Part shown: positions 11,328 through 22,648 of the stretch, one piece after another | Layout of the letters: each line of letters begins with the position of its first letter | How positions within the stretch are numbered: position 1 is the stretch's first letter | Origin: Undaria pinnatifida | Lineage: Eukaryota > Sar > Phaeophyceae > Laminariales > Alariaceae | Length of the DNA stretch: 64,000 bases | Direction: 5' to 3' | Assembly (NCBI GenBank): GCA_012845835.1 | Contig: JABAKD010000030.1 | Coordinates: 2,667,416-2,731,415 of the forward strand | Program-made: the position numbers and the translations under genes | Notes under the pieces: model-generated | The model's database searches: none | What the model saw: the letters and a program-made list of their open reading frames with translations, nothing else | What the model was told of the DNA's origin: nothing

Positions 11328-13969
11328 GGCGAGCAGGGTTGGCTTGGGGAGAAGGGGGCTGGAAGGAAACGGTTCCGAGGGGGGGAGGGGGCTAAGACGC
11401 TAAGGGCGGTGTTTGCGTGTTTGTCGGCAGACGGACCTTCTGCGTTTATCGGTTGAGGCGGACCGGAGTTTGACCCCAAAAATAGCGTCGAAGGATATAA
11501 CCCTTGATGTTTTCCTCGTCGCTTTTTATTATAAGCGTTGGGGTTCTCGCATATGCCACTTTCGCTCGTCTCCCGGCCCACGCGACCTTTTGTACCTGTA
11601 GTATCGTACGTTAATATGGGATTTATTTCGGGGTTTCCAAGGCTTGGATGGCGGGCCTAACCCTTTCCGGTATTACACTAGAGAGAAAAGACGGGCGATG
11701 TACCGACGGATTTGACTGACTTGAATTGACTATGACCCCCCAATTAGGCGTAAGTTTCCCGGGGTCTGGTTGATCAATGCGTGCACACCACTTGGGTCTC
11801 CTTTTTCTAATTGGAAAATTTGAAGTTTCTTCTTTCTGAATGGAAAATGCATCACTTGAAGTCTCTTTTTCCTAAATTGCAAAAGGCATACGAGTCATGC
11901 GTCCAACTTGGATAGCGAGAAATATATACATGGAAAGTCTTTTTTTCTTATAAAATGGAAAAAGTCATGGGTCCAACCTGGATGCATATCGAGAAATAAA
12001 AAGTTCAGAGGTGTATGGAGAAAGGGTGGGGTGGGGGGCAAAAGCGCTGGAAAAACCGGCCTCCCAGTTCTTACCGTGCCGTCCGCTCCACCTTGTTTTT
12101 TACTATTTTTCTGTGTCAAAGAACTCGTGGTTGCTTGTTGCATATTCTAGTACAGTACCTTGTTCAGCTCTCGTGTCCTACCTGGGTGTTCGAGATAATC
12201 GGGCGTTCCTTATATCGCTGTTCGCATCAGCCGCACGGCAGTTGAAGAAAAAAGGTGGTGTTCCCGAGGTATTCGGGCGTTCTTAATACAGTTGTTCGCA
12301 GCCAGCCAAGCCGCCCGGCAGTTGATATAACAAAGCACAGAAAAAAAAAAGTCACCCTTGTTATTCTTTGTAAGTTCGATTTTAGTTTTAGGCCGCATTC
12401 GTTTGCGACAGACGCGCGCGCTTTGCGCGATTCGAAGAGAGTGTGGAGGGAGGAAGCAGTCTGTCTCTTACGAGGTTTTCTTCGCCAGTGAATTTTGTAG
12501 TTTGCTCTTTTTTTTTTTTTCGTTTTTCGTTTCGTTTCGTTTCGTTTGGTATTCTTTTGCGTTTTCTTTTTCGTGTTGCTTTTCTTTTTTTACGCATTTT
12601 GGTGACAAAAAAAACGGTAGTACGTACATAAATACGTACACAAGAGCAAAAACAGCCCTTGTGGCGCGCCGTCTCCCCTTTTGATTCTCCGTACAAGTTC
12701 GTTTCTAGAAGCGGGGGAGATGTGGGAGACCGGTGCCGCAATGTTACGATAGTACAGCCGGGGGGGGCGGGGGGTGGTGAACTTTACCGAAGTCAACCTG
12801 TGACGGCGCTTCGCGCTCAACGATGATAATAGGGGTTTACGGCCATATTTTATGCGGCCAGGGCTTAAAAGTGGGGTGGATGCATTTGTTGGGGGGGGGC
12901 GGGGGGGGGTGCGTTTTCTTGGACGGACGTACGACACCGCGAAATAGGCATGGGGTTTGGATGCAGAGGAGGGGGGCGGGGGGGGGGGGGGGGGGGGGGT
13001 GTTGCGTGTCAGCGGGCAGTCTGCTCTATAGACAAACGGGGCTGAATACTGGAGGAAATAAATGGTGTATTTTTTGTATTTGTGCCGCATGAGATCACCG
13101 GCCGGCGTATTTTGTGTGTGAGACCAGTTTTTTCTTTCCACAAGGGGAGGAACGCGCCCGCTACGTAGTCTATCGGCTTGTTCCGGTGCCCTTTGTGTAC
13201 GGGCTACCTTGGTGGGGGGGAGGGGGTAAGTGTAGACGTGTTTGAGTAATAATGGGGAAAGATGGAGGGAGCCACACGCCTGCGGACGGTCTCGGCTGTG
13301 GCGAGAAATGTCCACGTTTGACGTGATCGTATTTTCTCCGTTTCGAATGCAAGTGTGTATTATGTCTTAGCTTGGCGTGCTATCAATCAGTTTTTGTTTT
13401 TTATGGAACAGTTGCAGACCCGTCGGTCGCGCGGTATCATGTGTGTCTTATGGTCGGGCCCGCGCTCGCACCTTGTGTTCGTTGAGCCGTAGACAAGAGG
13501 GGGGTGCAGGCGATTGAACCAAAAGTTCGAGTTTTTTTTTTTTTCTTGCCTATTTTGATGTTGGTGGATTTTGAGGTCGATGAGAGGTTTATCGATGGAG
13601 ATTGGGGTTGCGATGGCCTCAAGAGACAAAACAAACGGGCCGCAGGCAGGGAGAGTACGAGGAGCGAGTTCTTGGATTGGTTGGGGGCATTTATATCTCT
13701 TGGAAAACTTTTGGGTATTTTTTGTCTTGGCTTGGACTGAACGAAAGTTGTTTCGATTATGTAGTACACAATATACGTAGAGAGAAGGTGGTGGAAGGGG
13801 ATATCAATACCGAAAGATACTAAAGGATGACCTCGTACTTGTTGCTGTTACAGTAACAGACGTGACGAATCGCACATAATAAGAAATGATACCAGGTATA
13901 TACATATCTATCAATCACTAAATTTATTTTTTTGAAGAAAATGAATAAACGACACTTTAGCGTAGCGCT
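11328..13969. other. Region downstream of the RRM gene
   Basis: Presumably begins with the 3' UTR. The first AATAAA on the sense strand noted here is at about 11994-12000, a possible but unproven polyadenylation signal. Pairs of near-repeats occur at 12180-12240 and 12265-12315 (both with 'gggcgttct' and 'ccgcacggcagttga'-like blocks). G-runs occupy 12757-13005. A 241-codon reverse frame (12590-13315) is proline-run sequence opposite the G-runs and is not supported as a gene. Confidence 0.5.
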
Positions 13970-14165
13970 GTAGGAGATCGACAATTTTGTCGAAACTCTT
14001 TGCAAGCTGCGCGCAATACTTTCGATACTTGGATCGCGCGCGGTGTGGGGTGTGTGTATGTCCTCGTGCATGACAGGCCAGTGAGCTCCCCCAACCCCTT
14101 GCCCCGTAGTCCTTGTCTATGTCCTCGTCAAGGATATATAGGCCGGCGACTCTCCTGCTGCTATC
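13970..14165 (-). repeat. Dispersed repeat R1, diverged copy
   Basis: In reverse orientation, the blocks 'attttgtcgaaactctttg', 'gatcgcgcg', 'tgtcctcgt', 'aaggatat' and 'ggccggcgactc' follow the R1 order, with an insertion of about 50 bp between the last blocks. Older than the other copies, judging by divergence. Confidence 0.6.
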
Positions 14166-14559
14166 ATATATCACACCTGATGTTACACCTTATCATATTG
14201 ATGACTGGATGACGACTTTTAAGTGTTTGCTTTTTTTCTGTTTCGACGACGCAACGCATCCACGCAGATGATACTAAACTGGCACTATAATATTGTAGTT
14301 GCCGCGGACGATCCGAAAATAGTTCCCCAGTGACATGGTTGGCTATGCGTCGACGGATGATGTTATAATACCTGTTTACCTTTTTCGTAATGTTACTACT
14401 GGTGTACCCGCTAACCGACCGACGACGCAGATTTAGGTTGCGTTCTCTGTGGTGTTTCCTTCTCGTGCACCCGCCGGCCAAATGGATTTTGATCTCGGGA
14501 AAGAAATGCAGCAGATAGCTCGAGATTGTTAGTTTCGAACTATGCGGTAGTATGAGTAG

Positions 14560-14720
14560 CGCAGTAGTAGTATAGTCTAGTAATGTTAGTAGTAGTATTA
14601 ATAGTAGTAGTAGTAGTAGTAGTAGTAGTGTATACTACAGTACTAGTAGTGCTAGTAGCACTACATCAAGCAGTAGTACTGAGTACTAGTAACAGCAGTA
14701 GCGGTGGTGTAGTCTGTAGC
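14560..14720 (+). repeat. (AGT)n-type microsatellite
   Basis: Imperfect runs of agt with interspersed agc and act triplets; a second such stretch is at 31840-31930. No coding signal. Confidence 0.8.
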
Positions 14721-15772
14721 GTGCGTGGTACTCGCAGGTGAGTAGGTGTAGCTTGTCCAGAGCAAATAATGAGTGGTGGGAGTGGACGCGGTTACTATAC
14801 ATTGTCTACACAAAAACCAACCAGGCTGGGTCCTCTCTACTACTTGCTGTATCCATCAATATCCCGAATCTATAATGTGTGGTATTAGTAGTACTCGTAG
14901 CGTTCCTTGGACCTCTTGTAATTGGTGTGGAGTAGGAATATGGTTGCTTTTTCCCCCTCCATCCGCGAGAGACGGGGGAGGGAGCGGAGGACATTTTCCT
15001 AGGCGTACGCGCCAGATACACACCGATCGGTAGCTCTCTCGCTCGGCTCTCTACCCACACACTTTGAAGGGTAAGGGTTGGCGTGATGCTTAGGACCACC
15101 ATGAGAGAGAGCCCACACCGAAGTAAGACAATGTTGCTGCGTTGGCGGCAATATTACGCCTCTAGAAAAACTTGTTTTTATTATTTTTGATCCCTGGTAC
15201 CTGCTATTATTTCATTCTCCATTCGACAATAATAATGTGTGCAGCGTGAGTGTCATTAATCAAAAACTCTTTTGTTTCGTAAAACTTGTTTTTAGTCAGT
15301 GGTCGGTCTGCTTCGTGAATAAAGCTTCAAGTAGACGTCACACACGCCAACACGTTGTGGTGCTGCTGGTGGTGATAATATTCCTTGTTCGTGATTATTT
15401 ATTTATTTTTTGCAAAAATGCGTTTGGTCTGACTTCAAGTAATTTCCCCCGAACCATGGTTGGTATAAAAGCAGGGTTCTGAAGGTAATTACCATCTTAT
15501 AGTTGTAACACTTCTAATACCAGGTATTTATTACTTGTACGAGAAGCGTTTTTTCTCAACCGCTACCACCCCCAAACACCTCCTCCACGACCAAGGAGGG
15601 CCGAGTTAGGACTACCGCCACCACTACTACCATCACCGCCACCCACCGTTGATTATTTGATTGTTTGATGATCCCATCCATGCTGCATGCGCCGGTCGGT
15701 GACAACTTTCTATGAATACCAACACCAAGGCGTGCGCTACGATATACCAGTCAGAAGTATAGATTAGGTAAA

Positions 15773-15842
15773 GAGGTGAGTTTCGACGACATCTTCGATC
15801 TCACAGCTGGAGTGTATTTTAATTTTCTTATAATATATAGAC
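15773..15842 (+). repeat. Dispersed repeat R1, 3' fragment
   Basis: Only the core 'gagtttcgacgacatcttcg' and the following 'atctcacagctggagtg' with the A/T-rich end are present. It lies shortly upstream of the copia-type element. Confidence 0.7.
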
Positions 15843-15956
15843 TAGATTATTAGGTCGTGTAGCACTTATTTGGCCATTCTTTTTCTGAATACCGGGCTCC
15901 TTGACTCGAAGTCGTCAGAAAATCTTGAACTTTTTTTTGCGAGATTGAAGGTCTGT

Positions 15957-16752
15957 TGTTAGATATGCTACTTGTCAGTAACCATCATATATATGTCGTT
16001 ACTTAATAACACTTGAAATCATCTAGTATACACTGCAAGTTGCTAGTACGGCAGACAGCAGTTTTCAGCCTGGTAGTTGTTCGTTTATCGATGCAGTACG
16101 TAGTAAGCACAAGTCTCAGCAGTAATTTGTTGGATACATCATACACAGCAGTTTACAGGCTAATCGTATCCGATACCTGGTACACGTAGTTAGTGCAGTG
16201 CGTTTTGGTACACGTTGAGAGGGACAGTCTTCGGTGTCCCTCTTGGAACCGGTAGCATGATATTTAAGATGCGAGTTGTTGCTGAAGTAAGAAGATAGGG
16301 TACGTAGGGTCATGACTACGTAATCTGATATACGAGTTGTTTAAGCAAGGCTGTAGGATCTCGTATTGGGGTCTTTTGCTTCTGGGGGTCATAGCCTGTT
16401 TTTCTATTTTTTATTCGTACCGGATACTGAGGGTATCTATGTCTTTGAGCTACGAGCAGCGCACCACGCGCACGCCCCTCATGTGGTCACTCCACATCTA
16501 CACATCTACACCTCAGATCTCTACCTCTGAAGTCAATTAATCAACATATCGGCTTGGGGTCGCCGACCAACGTCATCATCTTCTCTTCTGTATTGGGAGC
16601 TCTTTCTTCTACAGGCTCACCTAACTGTGGTCTTCGTTTGCCTCAAATCGTACAGGCTGTGTCTTCGTCGGGTCATCCGAAAGCGAGCCTACGAGCGTAC
16701 ACCAGCTAAGAGCTGCCGCACGTGCCATCTCATATATAGAAGAGGTCTAATA
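15957..16752 (+). repeat. 5' LTR of the copia-type element
   Basis: 796 bp, TGTTAGA...TCTAATA. It matches 22649-24084 closely in two blocks, 15957-16310 and 16310-16752, the second block corresponding to 23631-24084. The terminal TA in place of the usual CA is probably a point change. Confidence 0.85.
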
Positions 16753-16766
16753 GGTTATGAGCCTCG
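16753..16766 (+). other. Primer binding site, half-tRNA type
   Basis: The sequence 'ggttatgagcctcg' abuts the 5' LTR and contains ATG, complementary to a CAU anticodon. Drosophila copia is primed by a 5' half of initiator tRNA-Met, pairing with its anticodon arm rather than its CCA end (established). The sequence here fits that mode: its complement reads ...ggctcataacc, typical of initiator tRNA-Met anticodon arms. The tRNA of this organism is not in the window, so the pairing is inferred. Confidence 0.7.
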
Positions 16767-18280
16767 ACCACGTAAACGAAGAGAGCGGCAGCGGATTCAC
16801 GATCATCACCACTGAGGGCGGTTAATCAAGAAATCTACTGCTGCTCCCGGGAGCTTCTTCTACATCTCTACGAGTACGACAAGAAGGAATTTGCATCAGA
16901 CGGAGGACTACGAGTACTTCGTTGGAAATGCGTGGTGAGTGAGTGAGCATATCTAGAGGACCCTACGCACTCAATCACAGCAATTGGTGCCAGAGCTGTG
17001 ATCGAGGTACCGAGAGGTATAGAACCCCGCTACAGCACAGGTTGTACCAAATCAACCAATCCACGCTCAGTCGGGACCTTTGCCTCGCCAGGGACCCCAA
17101 AACAAAACCTCGACATAATCGAGTAAACAACTGCTGAACGCTGCCTCGACTCCAAATAAGCGAGTTGTTCTGAGCGACAGCGGTATAGAGACTACTCTCG
17201 ACAGTACGAGCTACTGTCTGCTAAGAGAGCTCTGACCTGTAATTCACGGGAACGTCACGTGTGATAATCGTAAACACCCTGACAAACCGTCAACTCGGAC
17301 CACAAATCGAGTTTAATGAGCCCAACGCATCTCGTTGAGAGTGCGGACCAAAGGCGCGACTTCCCAGAAAGGACTCGCCAACTCTGAGTGACAAGCTGTA
17401 TCAAGAGCATCTCCCGGCAGTAGAGTAACTGTCTGTTAAGGCCACGGGGGATCGCACGGGGATATTATGAGTAGGAGCTCGTAGGGAGGCACTTCGCGAA
17501 CATATAAAACCACTTGAAAATAGACTATATGGCGTCTGCAAACAAGATCCTTTTTCGAAATTTTAGAAAAAATGCAAGCAAAAATCCAATAATACAGAGC
17601 TTTTCTGGTGTTTTTAGTCTTTTTTTGTATCTAACCATCCCTTTTTCGAGTGTCCCTCTCCTCTTCTCCTAAGCCCTTAAGCCCCACATATTACAGAGTT
17701 ATATCACCCGCCTGGTGAGTAGCAAGCCTTTGGTAAAAACCGTTTTTTCATCGGTGATGTATACATTGTATTAGGCTCCCGCACGTGAATTGAAATATTT
17801 CAGCGATTTCAGTAGATTTTGGTGTTTTTGCTCGGGAGTCGCTTCTGGCTGCCTACGACTGCTGGCTAGCGCACCTCACGTCGTCATACACCCCACCAGA
17901 AGCGTCCCTCGATTTCGCGGGCCGTGGTTGCTTGTGAGGAGCTGTAGCTGCCCGATAGTGAAGTGCATACGTTATGTTGGGTGTCGTTTTTTGTCTCGTT
18001 TTGTGCACCCCAAAATTTGACCACTGCAATGCCTCAAGGTGGAGGTGTGGACCTCTGCTGAGAACCAGAGGGACGCTGGTCTGAAGAGACTCACAGCATC
18101 TGCGGATTAAGCCCTTTCTTTCATGGGTTTCCCGGTCTGTGTTCCACAAACCAGCGGAAGCTCTTAACGCAGCGTGTTAACCTAGCCATGTGTTTTACTG
18201 TTCCGATAAAACATATAGATATTAGAGTTACCAGAAAAGCGGGGACCAGGGGACGCTTGGGTCCCCCGAGACTCTTATTA

Positions 18281-18569
18281 GGGCCGTTATTATCGGAGAC
18301 CTTTCTTTGTCTTAAATTTCCTAAATTAATTTCCTAAATTTCCGTGTTTGTGAAACGTGTCTTAAAATACGGACTCCAGGAGGCGTTCTGTCATAAGTTG
18401 TGAAATTCTTCAGCCCCAAAAAATATAGAAAAGTTAATAATCACAAATTAGGAAATCCTGTCGTCGATTTCCATATTTCGAAGGCAGTGCTCCGACAAAC
18501 GCCGTGGCTCAACGCTGGGACCATCGAAGAGGAAATCTAGGAAATTCACATCTCCGATAAGAGCGGCCC
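18281..18569. mobile_element. Tourist-like (PIF/Harbinger) MITE in copia leader
   Basis: The left terminus GGGCCGTTATTATCGGAGA (18281-18299) and the reverse complement of the right terminus (18551-18569) match at 17 of 19 positions. The element is flanked by TTA on both sides (18278-18280 and 18570-18572). A 3-bp TWA target duplication with GG-starting termini is characteristic of PIF/Harbinger elements (established). At 289 bp and without coding capacity it is a non-autonomous derivative. It inserted after the LTR element. Confidence 0.82.
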
Positions 18570-18860
18570 TTATCATCAAGGCGACTATTGTAAGCGAGCG
18601 CCCAGCAACCAGCAGCATTCGTACTGCTATATTGTTTTGGAACTTCTAAATTTCGGAAAACGCCACCGAATTTCTACATGAGCGCCACTACTGCACTTAC
18701 TTGAAACGGCTGTTTAATACATCAGCTCGTATCATACGTGCGACGGGATTACTGGTACTGCTACTGCTGTGGTATCCGGAGTTAACTGCTACCTGGGTTC
18801 TACGGCATCATACATCTGAGTGAGCTGCTACCTGGTATATACTACTCATCACCATCCATC

Positions 18861-19387
18861 ATGGGGGAATCCAACAGCAGCAGCGAAAGCCTCACCAACG
18901 CCATTAAATGACTATAAGGACGTTCGATGGGCGCAGCCCAGCCGATTTTCGAGATTGGTATAAACGATTGGCGGTTGTAATTGGAGTATCCAGACGCGAG
19001 GGCATCCTCGACCGACCGAAGCAACGACCGGTACAGGATCTTCACCAGCACCCGCACAAAAAATCGCAGCTTATGAAAGGGCAAATCAAGATATGTACGC
19101 CATGCTTTTTCTGCTATCGGAGAAACCAGCATCTCTATCTAGTTGTACTCAAGCACGAGGATGAGACTGGGATGACCGGTGACGGAGAAAAAGCCCTACA
19201 AGAGCTTGTCTCGAAGTGCAACAAGGTCACTGATGAAGTGATCCGGGCGAAAATGGACAATCTCGTCAACTCCAACATGAAGCAAGGAGAAGATCCGGAC
19301 TCCTACTTTATGGAAAAGACGCTCGCGCGCTCTGAGCTCGAGAAGTTGGGCGAGACGATTTCCGACCGCAGCTTCAAGGACATATGA
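18861..19387 (+). pseudogene. gag: copia-type gag, broken
   Basis: Capsid-nucleocapsid coding region. An ATG at 18861 opens a short frame that stops at 18909-18911; the main frame (18908-19387) is shifted relative to it. It contains DFRDWYKRLAVVIG (about 18946-18987) and the acidic stretch KHEDETGMTGDGEKALQEL, followed by a helix-rich part ending at a stop at 19385. The layout is that of copia-family gag (UBN2-like). At least two frame breaks separate it from the zinc-knuckle part downstream. It lies at the usual place after the leader. Confidence 0.75.
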
Positions 19388-19570
19388 GTTCAAGGATTCA
19401 CGGCGGAGTACAAGAACATATCAAGATGATGATATCAGATGCACCGAGACCCGACTTTCGATATTTGATCAGATGCAAAGTACGATGCGCCATCTTTACT
19501 AGGATGATCTTTTGCACAACAGCGACACCAACATCGATGGTCGTGGCGTAGCCATGACTGCGGCGTAGCC

Positions 19571-20422
19571 ATGACTGCGGCGTCGACTTGCAGTCATTGC
19601 GGAAAACAAGGGCATTACGCCCGCAACTACTGGAAAAGGAAGGACGACAACGACATCAGATCTACTGGCGCCCACAACAAGCAGGATAAGAAGGAATCTT
19701 CAAACGGCAAGGCAGCATCCGACGTTGGAGCTGAGCACAAGTGGTGTTCTGTACACAAGACCATCTCGCACGACGACACGGAATGCTACAAGCAAGGAGC
19801 GCCACGCCCACCGCAGAGTGGACGCGCTCACACTGCCTCTGCTGTACAAGGCGCGAGCATACGCCCCAACGACGACGAAAAGCCGTCCCTTAATTTCGAC
19901 GACGGTTTCGAAGAGGGATTCGCGTTAACAGGGCTGCTAGCTGGTATTTATAGCGGCAGTAGGGTTTTTCACCCCAACAGCGACAGGTTCACGACGATGG
20001 ACAGCGGCGCGTCGGACCACTTGATAGATGAGGAGCTGATTCCAAGACCACGGAAAATATTGAGGGATTGCAAGAAGCTGAAGGAGCCGACGACCATCGC
20101 CACCAACACAAGCAAGGTGTATTCGCAACAGCAACAGGCACCATCTGGGGATACATCATCGACCAGGCTGGCAAGCGTGTTTCCTGTTCGCATCTCGGCC
20201 ATGTTCGTACCTGGGCTGGGACGCAACGTCTTCTCCTCTATCAAAGTAACGCAATCAGGGGTAAGCACTATCCTCGAGACGGGAAATCCCACTTGCAGTT
20301 CGACAGCAGCACTTCGCTTCCGCTCACTCAACACCCAGAGGACAAGGGTGTATGATCTTAAGACGTATTTCTTCGCACCCTGGGCGGCACGGCTGATACG
20401 TCATCAACGCCTGCAGCTGTAG
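19571..20422 (+). pseudogene. copia-type nucleocapsid and protease, broken
   Basis: The frame begins with a zinc knuckle CSHCGKQGHYARNY in which the last metal-binding Cys of CX2CX4HX4C is replaced by Tyr. A second Cys/His cluster, WCSVHKTISHDDTECY, follows. The aspartic protease signature MDSGASDHLID lies near 19996-20028; D-S-G is the catalytic triad of the retroviral-type aspartic protease. After the protease fold the frame loses similarity and stops at 20420, where integrase would normally begin. The changed Cys and the missing integrase show the copy is dead or depends on other elements. Confidence 0.78.
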
Positions 20423-20718
20423 TTCCTGCAGCACAGGCAAGCAACGACGCCAATTGAGGCGATCTCACCTTCACAGAGACCCAAGAATTCTGCACCAACT
20501 CCAGCATAGCCATGGAACACACCACGACGGTAACGCCCCAACTGAAGAGGATGTTCGCGCGGTAGGGACAGAATCTTGCGACCCAAAAGCAGTGCACACC
20601 AACATGCGGAAACAACACGCCTGACGAGGCTACTGTCACGGAGACTGAATGCCAACATGCGCAAATCCTGGACATCACACCCGAGGAAGACATTGTCACT
20701 GAGACGGAGCGCTTTTGT

Positions 20719-21733
20719 GTGCTAGTTCAGGTCATGCTACACTACTACGATAACCTTCTGGAAGAGGAAAAGTCATCGACAGCAGCCGGAGCGTCATCGA
20801 CGGGAGCTGGAGCATCATCATCAGAAGAAGAAGCGTCATCTTCACCAGAAGGTGGAGAATCGTCATCAAGGGCTGGAGCACTACCGCAAGAAGGTGGGAT
20901 GTCCTTGACAGGAGTTACACCTGCTATTACGCCCGGGGACGCACAATCTACTACGGCTGGGGCTGCACCGGATGTACCGCATCACGAGATCACCAGTACA
21001 AGACCCAATCCAAGGGTCGAGGATACCTTCGACAACACGCACGCAACAGAGCATAGGGACAAACACAGCGACCGCTTGTGCGGAGTTCACCTGCACCGAG
21101 AGAGACCCGTTTCGGATCTCGGCGGAGGAAAACCGGGTGATTAAAACCCCCAACGACATACTAAGATGCCATCCACTTCACGGATCAACATCGCCTGGAA
21201 TCACCGGAACCGGAATCACCGGAGCTGAGATCACCAAAGCATCTTCGCATGGGATCTTCGGAGTAGCGTCATCTGGATCACCATCGCACATCGAAGCAAC
21301 TGCATCCGGGATCTCACTGGATCAACTTCATCTTGGATCACCGGAGCATCAGCTGGACCAACAGCATCACATGGGGGCCACTGGAGTCGCTGGACCATCG
21401 CCATCTGGGACCACCGGACCATCAGCTGAGCCGAGGGTCGACGGATCGACAATGTCCGCTACACCCGGGATCACACCAGCTACTATTGAGCCAAACCTTG
21501 GAGCCAAGCTCAACAACGAAACAGACCGTCAGGAGGAGGTTCACACGCTCATGACAACAGAAGGACAGCCGCGGGCAAACCCCGACACGAGATCTGCGAA
21601 ATTAACACAGGACGATCAAGAGCCACCGGCGACCTCTCCGGCCTTCGTGTACACCCGCAAGCCAACCTCAGGCTTCCTCTCCATCCTGCACGAAAAGCCC
21701 ATGAACATCGAGACCAGGACGCAGAGACTTTAG
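20719..21733 (+). pseudogene. Ser/Thr/Gly-rich linker region of the copia-type polyprotein
   Basis: Two overlapping frames (20719-21144 and 20972-21733) encode low-complexity sequence: acidic and serine-rich first (SSTGAGASSSEEE), then GIT/GAEIT-like repeats and SPSGTTGPSAEP. In copia-type polyproteins such sequence separates integrase from reverse transcriptase. The frame ends with a basic stretch at 21733. No YVDD-type reverse transcriptase motif follows, so about 3 kb of pol seem to have been lost on both sides of the linker. Alternatively it is a lineage-specific spacer. Confidence 0.55.
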
Positions 21734-22636
21734 GTGTTTAATCAAGAGTCGAGGCGGAGCCGATGACGACAATCAGTTTTTGAGGGAAAGGATTCCACCT
21801 AACTCTCCAACCTCAAGATCAAGTTAAGCCTCTAGTTTCAAGCGACGGACATCGGGCCAAGCACATCTAACGACATCTACATCAACAGCGTCTGCACCAA
21901 CAACGTCTGCACCATAAAGGTCAAGCCACTGGAAGTGTGAAATGCGTTGTCTCTTTACCAAAGCTGTACGTAGAGTGTCGCATGTTCTCTTTGAACGGGG
22001 TGAGCAGAGACAACGACTGGTGTTGTGCACGGTTTGGAGATTGCGAAATATCGCGGAGATAATACCAAAGTAAGAGTGCAAGTCGAAAGCGTAATTTCGA
22101 CTGGATAGTTGAATCTTAAATTCAACTTCGCCATCTCCGGTACTTCAGGATATACGACCGGAAAATTCTCCGCCTCTGGACAAGTACACACGCAACATTA
22201 AGATACACGAGAGGTGATGTCTCTCTAGAATAAGTGGTCTTATCCAGCTGTAAGTCGCTGGCAGTGCTCCTTTGTTCCTTTGTTTGTGGGCGACAGGAAC
22301 ACTGGTAGGCTGTTCACTCCTATGATAATTGCGGAATGATGAACATATTTACTGTTTTAGACTACTGCAAACATCTTCTATTCCTTGGTTGATTGATCGA
22401 CCGGAATATAGTTCACGTCTGATGATTCTAGTATTGTGAGATGCTAGTAAGTTTAACTTGCATAGTGTCAGAGCAGGATTTTTCGTGTCCGCTTATTTTG
22501 TGTTCAACCCTTGGGTATTTTAGCAAGATGAGTTTGCTTTACGTTAAACATTTTCCCGAACATTTATCATTGTTGCTGCATGCATTTCCGTTATGGAGTT
22601 TCTAGAATGTAACGCAGAGTGAGAAAGTGTTAACTT
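21734..22636 (+). other. 3' non-coding part of the copia-type element
   Basis: About 900 bp between the last gag-pol remnant and the purine tract. No reverse transcriptase or RNase H motifs and no frame longer than about 85 codons. It probably holds decayed pol and untranslated sequence. Confidence 0.55.
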
Positions 22637-22648
22637 GACGGGAGGAGG
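22637..22648 (+). other. Polypurine tract
   Basis: 'gacgggaggagg' directly before the TGTTAGA start of the 3' LTR. Purine tracts in this position prime plus-strand DNA synthesis in LTR elements (established). It independently confirms the LTR boundary. Confidence 0.75.

Noticed and set aside
12590-13315. 241-codon reverse frame
   Set aside because: Its length comes from proline and arginine runs opposite G-runs; no domain and no splice support.
20423-22636. Integrase and reverse transcriptase of the copia-type element
   Set aside because: Looked for the HHCC zinc finger, DDE context and YVDD-like motif; none seen.
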